64,000 nt of DNA from contig SVNX01000007.1 of NCBI GenBank assembly GCA_015066665.1, positions 1 through 64,000 on the forward strand. The letters run 5' to 3'. The position numbers were made by a program, and so were the translations under genes. Positions 58,147-64,000 of this stretch are shown here, in pieces (within the stretch, counting starts at the first letter, position 1; each line of letters begins with the position of its first letter). The notes under the pieces were generated by a model, which saw nothing but the letters and a program-made list of their open reading frames with translations, searched no databases and had not been told where the DNA came from. This DNA is from Ruminococcus sp. Its GTDB lineage: Bacteria; Bacillota; Clostridia; Oscillospirales; Ruminococcaceae.

Positions 58147-58736
58147 GAAAAATCATTCCCCTGACGGCATTGCTTGTGCTTGCATTGTTCACAGAATGCG
58201 AGGAGAAGACGCTTTCCCCCGATCCCATCCCCGAAACGACCGCTTCCACTGCGGCTGCCTCCACGACACCTTCCGTCACCACAATCGCTCCCACTGCGAC
58301 AACAGCAGAGAATGCCGCATACGCCGACCGCATCGCATCCGTGCTTGCACAGATTTACCCCGGCGACGAGGAGGACGAGGCACTGCTTGATATGATGATG
58401 ACGAAGGCAAGCCATTTGTCGCTGCCGCCTGCGGATCCGATCACAACGGATAAGGCAGCAACCGAACGTGCGAAAGAAGTCCTGACGGCCGCCGGTCTGA
58501 CTGACTGGATCGAGAGTGCGGAGTCGGAGTATGTTGAGCTTAATGGTGAACGTGTTCGCTACACACGAAGCAATCCGCCCTACACTGTGCAGTATTATGC
58601 TGCCGAAGAGATCTGGTATGTCCAGCCCAATGCACCGTGCGGCATCACGGAAGACGGCCGCAATGTCGCTGCCCCCTCCATGCCGCCCTATGTTCTCCTG
58701 AATCAGAAAAACGGCGATGTACTGGCAATATTCTGA
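58143..58736 (+). CDS. Exported protein, unknown
   Basis: 197 residues; ATGA overlap with the MFS gene. N-terminal hydrophobic segment ends LFTEC, an odd lipobox with Glu before Cys19. Then a Thr/Ala/Ser-rich linker and a C-terminal globular part. No family recognised. Confidence 0.6.
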   Translation: MRKIIPLTALLVLALFTECEEKTLSPDPIPETTASTAAASTTPSVTTIAPTATTAENAAYADRIASVLAQIYPGDEEDEALLDMMMTKASHLSLPPADPITTDKAATERAKEVLTAAGLTDWIESAESEYVELNGERVRYTRSNPPYTVQYYAAEEIWYVQPNAPCGITEDGRNVAAPSMPPYVLLNQKNGDVLAIF

Positions 58737-58745
58737 TTATACCAA

Positions 58746-58776
58746 AATCCCGATGTCACTGCATCGGGATTTTTTA
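58746..58776 (+). terminator. Terminator
   Basis: AATCCCGATG/CATCGGGATT with a 6-nt loop, then T run. Confidence 0.85.
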
Positions 58777-58796
58777 AAAATATTCCGGAAACCCTA

Positions 58797-58853
58797 TTGA
58801 CAAATCGATCCTGATGTGATATAATACACTTGAACGATAACTCAAATGTTCAA
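58797..58853 (+). promoter_or_regulatory. Promoter and possible metal-sensor operator of the P1B ATPase
   Basis: TTGACA (58797-58802), 17-bp spacer, TATAAT (58820-58825). TTGAAC (58830-58835) and GTTCAA (58848-58853) form an inverted repeat over the start region, similar to ArsR/SmtB-type operators. No such regulator is encoded nearby. Confidence 0.7.
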
Positions 58854-58874
58854 ATAAATCTCAGGAGTGATTCG

Positions 58875-61004
58875 ATGAGACACGTTTACTATATCGAGAA
58901 TCTCGACTGCCCGAACTGTGCAGCGAAGATCGAGCAGAAAATTGCAAAGCTTCACGGCGTGACCGAAGTAAGTTTATCTTACACCGCCATGCAGCTGCAT
59001 CTGACGGCGGAGACAGCTGAGGGCCTGCTTGAACGGATTCAGGCCGCAGCGGACAGCGTTGAAGACGGTGTCATTTTCCACATCGAAAAGCCCGCATCCG
59101 CCAAGCCAAGCCATACGCACAGCCATGTGGAGCATGCACATGGTCATCACCACGAGGAGAAGGCGAGCCGCCGTGATCTCCTCATTCTTGCCGTGGGTGC
59201 GGTGCTGTTTGCTGCCGGACTTTGCTTGCATTTTGCAGCAGCGGGTGCATTTGCATCCAAGGCATTGCTGCTGTCTGCATATCTCGTCATGGGCGGCAGC
59301 GTGCTGTGGGCATCGCTCAAAAGCATCCTGAAGGGGCAGATTTTCGATGAAAATTTTCTCATGTCCGTGGCAACCATCGGTGCTCTCTGCATTGGCTGCT
59401 GGGAAGAGGCAGCGGGTGTCATGCTGTTCTTCCGGATCGGCGAATTGTTCGAGCACATCGCCGTGGAACGCAGCCGCCGATCTGTGATGGAAGCAATTGA
59501 CCTACGTCCGGAAACAGCACAGCGAATCATCGATGGCGGTACGGAGACGATTCCTGCGGAGGAAGTGCAGATCGGCGATCTGCTTCTCGTGCGTGCCGGC
59601 GACCGGATTCCGGTAGACGGTATTGTGGAATTGGGCGAGAGTGCCCTCGATACAGCAGCCATGACCGGTGAATCCGTTCCAGTCGATGTGAAGGCAGGGG
59701 ACAAGGTCATGTCCGGCTGCATTAACCTGTCCGGCGTCCTTGAGATTAGGGCTGCTGCCGCACTCGGCGATTCAATGGTGACACGCATCCTCGAAAGTGT
59801 CGAGCATGCCGCCGCCGGCAAGCCGAAGATCGACCGCTTTATCACCCGCTTTGCAAGGGTCTACACGCCCATCGTTGTGGGCATTGCCGTACTCACCGCT
59901 ATCGTGCCTTCCCTCATTACAGGGGAATGGGAGCACTGGATTTACACTGCACTCAATTTTCTCATGATTAGCTGTCCGTGTGCGCTGGTTCTGAGTGTGC
60001 CGCTTGCATTTTTCTCGGGCATCGGCGTGGGTTCACGCAGGGGCATCCTTTTCAAGGATGGCATTGCACTTGAAGTCCTCGCCAAAATCCGTGCGGTCGT
60101 GATGGATAAGACCGGCACTCTGACAAACGGCCGCTTCTCCGTGACGGAAGTGACAGCCATCGGCTGCGACCTCGAAGTACTTCTTGCAGATTGTGCCGCC
60201 TGCGAAGCGGTTTCTGCGCATCCCATCGCCATTGGCATTCTGGAATATGCAGGCAGCATGGGAATTGAGGCTTCTCCTGCAGAGGATGTGCAGGAAATTG
60301 CCGGAAAGGGCATTCTCGGTATAAGAAATGGCCGCCGGATTGCCTGCGGCAACCGCAAATTGATGGAAGATCTCGGCATTTCTGTGGAGGAGAGCGACAG
60401 CACGATCGTCCACATCGCCGCTGACGGTGTATATATGGGCTGCATTTCGCTTGCTGACAGCCCGAAGCCCCATGCCGCTGAAACGGTGGCTGCGATGAAT
60501 CGCAGAGGACTGCACACTGTGATGCTCACCGGTGACAACGCAGTGAATGCAGAGATGGTTTCCAAGTCCCTTGGCATTGCGGAAGTCCATGCAGGACTTC
60601 TTCCGACGGAAAAGCCCGAATGGATGCAGAAAGTCCGTGCAGAAAAGGGCAGTGTTCTCTTTGTCGGAGACGGCATCAACGATGCCCCCGTTCTGTCCGG
60701 TGCCGATGTCGGTGCGGCCATGGGCAGCGGTGCGGATGCCGCAATGGAGGCTGCGGATATTGTCTATCTCCATGCCGACCCAGCATCGATTCTGCATTCG
60801 ATCGACATTGCCGGACGTGTCAGCATGGCAGCCAGAATCTGCATCGGCTTTGCGCTGGGCATCAAGATTCTGATCATGCTGCTCGGCTTTATGGGCATTG
60901 CCAACATGTGGCTGTCCATCTTTGCAGACACGGGTGTGACAATGCTGTGCGTACTGTTTGTGATAGTGTATGTTCATCTGTCCGACAGAAAGCGGACGAA
61001 CTAA
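58875..61004 (+). CDS. Cd/Zn/Pb-type P1B ATPase
   Basis: 709 residues from ATG 58875 (AGGAGTG). HMA domain with CPNC (12-15), His-rich stretch around residues 77-95 (SHTHSHVEHAHGHHHEE), CPC at 367-369 in the ion path, DKTGT with D411 phosphorylated, and MLTGDN, GDGINDAP motifs. Exports divalent metals (ZntA/CadA type). Coupled to the ICMT-like gene. Confidence 0.93.
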   Translation: MRHVYYIENLDCPNCAAKIEQKIAKLHGVTEVSLSYTAMQLHLTAETAEGLLERIQAAADSVEDGVIFHIEKPASAKPSHTHSHVEHAHGHHHEEKASRRDLLILAVGAVLFAAGLCLHFAAAGAFASKALLLSAYLVMGGSVLWASLKSILKGQIFDENFLMSVATIGALCIGCWEEAAGVMLFFRIGELFEHIAVERSRRSVMEAIDLRPETAQRIIDGGTETIPAEEVQIGDLLLVRAGDRIPVDGIVELGESALDTAAMTGESVPVDVKAGDKVMSGCINLSGVLEIRAAAALGDSMVTRILESVEHAAAGKPKIDRFITRFARVYTPIVVGIAVLTAIVPSLITGEWEHWIYTALNFLMISCPCALVLSVPLAFFSGIGVGSRRGILFKDGIALEVLAKIRAVVMDKTGTLTNGRFSVTEVTAIGCDLEVLLADCAACEAVSAHPIAIGILEYAGSMGIEASPAEDVQEIAGKGILGIRNGRRIACGNRKLMEDLGISVEESDSTIVHIAADGVYMGCISLADSPKPHAAETVAAMNRRGLHTVMLTGDNAVNAEMVSKSLGIAEVHAGLLPTEKPEWMQKVRAEKGSVLFVGDGINDAPVLSGADVGAAMGSGADAAMEAADIVYLHADPASILHSIDIAGRVSMAARICIGFALGIKILIMLLGFMGIANMWLSIFADTGVTMLCVLFVIVYVHLSDRKRTN

Positions 61005-61016
61005 GGAGGGTTTTGT

Positions 61017-61496
61017 ATGAAAAAGAAAGATCATCTGCCAAGATACGGCGTCGGGCCGCTCTATGTGATCGGCATCGTGATTCTGACGGTGCTGGGATTG
61101 ACATTGGCAAAGCGTCCCATTCTTGCGTCGGGCCGTGTGGCGTTTCTTGATCCCTTGTGGCTGGTACTGGGACTTTTGTGCATTGGTTTTGGCATCTTTG
61201 TGTGGTGTGCGGCATTTTTCTGGAATCGGATCGGCGACAATATCCGGAGCAATCAGCTTGTGACAACGGGCATCTATGCACATGTCCGCAACCCGATTTA
61301 TTCCGGCATTGCCATCACCCTGACGGGTGTGCTCCTGCTTTCGGGCAATCTCTGGATGCTTCTGCTGCCGCCCGTATTCTGGGTGAGCCTGACGATTCTA
61401 ATGATCCACACCGAAGAAAAGTGGCTGAAGAACCTGTACGGTGTCGAATATGAAGACTACTGCAAGAAAGTAAACCGCTGCATTCCGTGGTTCTGA
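61017..61496 (+). CDS. ICMT/PEMT-like membrane methyltransferase
   Basis: 159 residues after GGAGGG. Four hydrophobic segments and the SAM-binding motif HVRNPIYSGI, with EEKWLKNLYGVEYEDYCKKV at the end. Isoprenylcysteine-carboxyl methyltransferase family; bacterial substrate unknown. 12 bp after the P1B ATPase. Confidence 0.88.
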   Translation: MKKKDHLPRYGVGPLYVIGIVILTVLGLTLAKRPILASGRVAFLDPLWLVLGLLCIGFGIFVWCAAFFWNRIGDNIRSNQLVTTGIYAHVRNPIYSGIAITLTGVLLLSGNLWMLLLPPVFWVSLTILMIHTEEKWLKNLYGVEYEDYCKKVNRCIPWF

Positions 61497-61498
61497 TC

Positions 61499-61537
61499 AA
61501 AAAAACCGCCCTGCTGATGCAGGGCGGTTGAGTTTTT
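61499..61537. terminator. Bidirectional terminator
   Basis: ACCGCCCTGC-TGAT-GCAGGGCGGT (61505-61528) with T runs on both strands; between convergent genes. Confidence 0.88.
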
Positions 61538-61541
61538 TATC

Positions 61542-62819
61542 TTACTTCTTTTCCGGCAGATACTTGTCCATGATATCGCAGAAATCAAAGGTGGCAAAGT
61601 AGTCCGCGGGAGTCTCTGCACGACGGATCATCTTCACTGTACCGTCCTCACAGTACAGCAGCTCAGCAGAGCGGAGCTTGCCATTGTAGTTGTAGCCCAT
61701 GGCAAAACCGTGTGCACCGGTATCGTGAATGGCAAGCAGATCGCCGATCTCAACAGGGGGCAGCATACGGTCAATGGCAAACTTGTCATTGTTCTCGCAC
61801 AGACCGCCGGTCACATCGCACTTGTAGGTGCATTCAGCATCTTCCTTGCCGAGCACAGTGATGTGGTGGTAGGAGCCGTACATGGCCGGACGCATGAGAT
61901 TGGCAGCGCAGGCATCCACGCCGACATATTCCTTGTAGATGTGCTTCTTGTGCAGTACTCTTGTGATGACATGGCCATAGGGCGCCATCATGAAGCGGCC
62001 CATCTCTGTGAAGATGGCCACATCACCCATGCCGGCCGGCACGAGGATTTCCTCGTACACCTTGCGAACGCCCTCACCGATGGCAAGGATGTCGTTGGGT
62101 GTCTGGTCGGGATGGTAGGCAACACCCACACCGCCGGACAGATTGATGAACTTGATGTCCGCACCGGTCTCCTCATGCAGCTCTACAGCCAGCTGGAACA
62201 GCTGCTTTGCGAGGGTCGGATAGTAATCATTTGTCACGGTGTTGGAAGCAAGGAAGGAGTGAATGCCGAAGTGCTTTGCGCCCTTTTCCTTCAGTGCACG
62301 GAAGCCCTCGAACATCTGCTCACGGGTGAAGCCGTACTTGGCATCCTCGGGGCTGTCCATGATATGTGTGGAGATCTTGAACTTACCGCCGGCATTGAAG
62401 CGGCAGCAGATATTCTCCGGAATATCGGTCAGCTTTTCCAGATAGTCAATGTGGGTGATGTCATCGAGATTGATATAGGCACCCAGCTTGTAAGCGAGTT
62501 CGTAATCCTGCGCCGGTGTCACGTTCGAAGAGAACATGATATCCGTGCCGGAAAATCCGCAGGCATCGCTCATCTGCAGCTCAGTCAGAGAGGAGCAGTC
62601 CACGCCGCAGCCTTCCTCCTGCAGAATCTTGAGCAGGAACGGATTGGGAGTGGCCTTCACAGCGAAGTATTCCTTGAAGCCCTTATTCCAGGAGAAAGCC
62701 TTCTGCACGAGACGTGCATTCTCACGGATGCCTTTTTCATCGTAGATATGGAACGGGGTGGGGTAAACCTTAGCGATGGCCTCAGCCTGTTCCTTTGTCA
62801 GAAACGGTACTTTTTTCAT
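61542..62819 (-). CDS. lysA: Diaminopimelate decarboxylase
   Basis: 425 residues. PLP Lys55 in YFAVKATPN, NLSGGVGVAYHPDQ, and GYNYNGKLRSAELLY near the C-terminus. Last step of lysine synthesis. Own promoter; not near the riboswitch operon but in the same pathway. Confidence 0.93.
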   Translation of the reverse strand: MKKVPFLTKEQAEAIAKVYPTPFHIYDEKGIRENARLVQKAFSWNKGFKEYFAVKATPNPFLLKILQEEGCGVDCSSLTELQMSDACGFSGTDIMFSSNVTPAQDYELAYKLGAYINLDDITHIDYLEKLTDIPENICCRFNAGGKFKISTHIMDSPEDAKYGFTREQMFEGFRALKEKGAKHFGIHSFLASNTVTNDYYPTLAKQLFQLAVELHEETGADIKFINLSGGVGVAYHPDQTPNDILAIGEGVRKVYEEILVPAGMGDVAIFTEMGRFMMAPYGHVITRVLHKKHIYKEYVGVDACAANLMRPAMYGSYHHITVLGKEDAECTYKCDVTGGLCENNDKFAIDRMLPPVEIGDLLAIHDTGAHGFAMGYNYNGKLRSAELLYCEDGTVKMIRRAETPADYFATFDFCDIMDKYLPEKK

Positions 62820-62854
62820 AATTTGACTCCTTTTGAAAGAGATTCTGTAGTTTT

Positions 62855-62883
62855 ATTGTATCATGTTTTTCCGGAATCGTCAA
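62855..62883 (-). promoter_or_regulatory. Promoter of lysA
   Basis: Minus strand TTGACG (62883-62878), 17-bp spacer, TACAAT (62860-62855). Confidence 0.78.
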
Positions 62884-62948
62884 TCACGATGCGCAAAATC
62901 GTGAAATCTGCCAAAAACGGCACCGATTCAACATAATTTCTTCAAAAA

Positions 62949-64000
62949 TCAGCCGAAGATCCGGTCAAGATCGGCAAGATCTGCCGCCTGCTCGGGCATG
63001 AATTCAGCCGATGTCGTATAAGCGAGAATGCCCCTTGCAAACTGTGCAGCCTCGGTTCTGTCCGCAATCTCCGAAAGTCGGGAGGTGCACACCAGCAGTG
63101 AACCCTTGCCGGCCATGCACTCGAAGAGAATGCCGAGTCTGTGATTGCGTTCGAAGTTGTCGATCATCTGCACGATCGGCCGGATGACAGTACCATCAAG
63201 CACCGCACAATCCGCATGGCTGACAATGTCATACCACTGCGGCGTGCTCCATGCCTTTGCATTGAAGCCGCAGAGAGCAGGATGATCCGCATCGATACAG
63301 AGACCCATTGTGCCCACCGGAACGGGTCTTCCCATGCTCTCGGAGATGCTCCGGAACATCGGATAGCACCAGAAATCCGTGCAGTAGAAGCCCTCGATCT
63401 TTTCCTTCACTTCAAGCGACAGATACAGCACCCTGCCGCCCTCTGCGAGAGCCAGCTTTGCTTCTGCCCAGTCGGAGGTGACACACAGACCGTTCGAAGC
63501 AAGGGCAGGGAAGGGCTGCTGCGGGAAGACTTCAAGCTCGTATTCATTGCGGATTTCGCCAAGCGTGAGCGTGAGCGTAATGCGTTTTGCCGATGCAAAA
63601 TCCGGAACGGGGAACGAAATGCTTCCGAGACGGAACAGCCCCTGTCCGTCAATTCTGGCAGGAACGGGAATTTCTGCAAGCACTGCATCTTCCGAAGAGA
63701 AGCGGCAGAGCACATTGCCCTCCAGAGTCTCATGACCATAATAACGCAGGGAGATGTCCGCTGTGAATGTGCTGCCTGCCTCAAGCACATAGGACGGGAA
63801 CTGTGCGAGCAGCACCCGATCCGAGCAGAAGCTACGCCACATTTCCGGGGAAATGAGTCCCTTGCTGTCCATGAATGCATCCAGAATGCCGACCAGAGCC
63901 GTGCCCTGTCCGGAGAAATCCTGGATATCCAGAATCTGGAACCCTGCCACATACTCCGAACGCATGGCAGCCTCCAGTTCTTCCTTGTAGCACTGCACCG
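62949..64000 (-). CDS. Glycoside hydrolase family 2-type protein, C-terminal part
   Basis: At least 349 residues; the 5' end is outside the window. SEYVAGFQILDIQDFSGQGT and ALVGILDAFMDSKGLISPEM are the GH2 C-terminal catalytic-barrel motifs, followed by beta-sandwich domains. Probable beta-galactosidase or related glycan hydrolase; substrate not predictable from this part. Confidence 0.8.
   Translation of the reverse strand, partial: VQCYKEELEAAMRSEYVAGFQILDIQDFSGQGTALVGILDAFMDSKGLISPEMWRSFCSDRVLLAQFPSYVLEAGSTFTADISLRYYGHETLEGNVLCRFSSEDAVLAEIPVPARIDGQGLFRLGSISFPVPDFASAKRITLTLTLGEIRNEYELEVFPQQPFPALASNGLCVTSDWAEAKLALAEGGRVLYLSLEVKEKIEGFYCTDFWCYPMFRSISESMGRPVPVGTMGLCIDADHPALCGFNAKAWSTPQWYDIVSHADCAVLDGTVIRPIVQMIDNFERNHRLGILFECMAGKGSLLVCTSRLSEIADRTEAAQFARGILAYTTSAEFMPEQAADLADLDRIFG

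Overview
The window is about 27 kb of chromosome from a spore-forming, moderately GC-rich clostridium carrying a 36.8-kb prophage. The host looks like a Ruminococcus-type member of the Oscillospiraceae. This is inferred from a dockerin-bearing polysaccharide deacetylase, a lipoprotein made of cohesin-like halves, Thr-rich linkers in exported proteins, an alpha/beta-type small acid-soluble spore protein and a class B sortase. No rRNA or CRISPR array was seen.

Positions 1-189 are host sequence: the end of an unidentified reading frame and a terminator hairpin that reads leftward. Positions 190-36973 are a prophage bounded by a 9-bp direct repeat whose right copy is the 3' end of tRNA-Glu. Almost all phage genes are on the minus strand. 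From the right end inward the order is: a large serine recombinase (plus strand, its stop codon inside the tRNA); a small membrane protein and a CI/LexA-like repressor (plus strand); a divergent promoter region with two GTACAA-N-TTGTAC operators; small early genes; a PcfK/PcfJ pair; a replication/recombination module (RecA-like ATPase, SF2 helicase, VRR-NUC, DUF669, D5-type primase-helicase); many short accessory genes; an ArpU-like late regulator; then the late operon. The late operon runs TerS, TerL, portal, MuF-type minor head protein, two small accessory genes, scaffold, major capsid, neck genes, tail tube, chaperones, tape measure, Dit, Tal, baseplate-type genes, holin, LRR protein and endolysin. 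The order is that of an SPP1/A118-like siphovirus, and the prophage looks complete.

Points that stand out in the phage: the distal tail protein ends in a dockerin; the MuF-type head protein has a lower-GC C-terminal extension with a small downstream gene, like a polymorphic toxin and its immunity gene; a neighbouring gene resembles Acb2/Tad1-type nucleotide sponges; and integration changes the C-terminus of the recombinase (26 residues replaced by 3 in the lysogen) while cutting the host tRNA-Met/tRNA-Glu operon off from its terminator.

From 36965 to 64000 the chromosome holds: tRNA-Glu and tRNA-Met; the cohesin-like lipoprotein and the dockerin deacetylase; a YgiQ-type radical SAM protein; dapB, dapA and asd behind a lysine riboswitch; queA, lepA, a small membrane protein and hemW; a short-chain dehydrogenase; a lipoprotein foldase-like protein; a YtrA-type GntR regulator with an ABC exporter and CPBP protease; the spore protein; sortase B; an MFS transporter; a Cd/Zn-type P1B ATPase with an ICMT-like methyltransferase; lysA; and the C-terminal part of a family 2 glycoside hydrolase. 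asd, dapA, dapB and lysA all belong to the diaminopimelate/lysine pathway.
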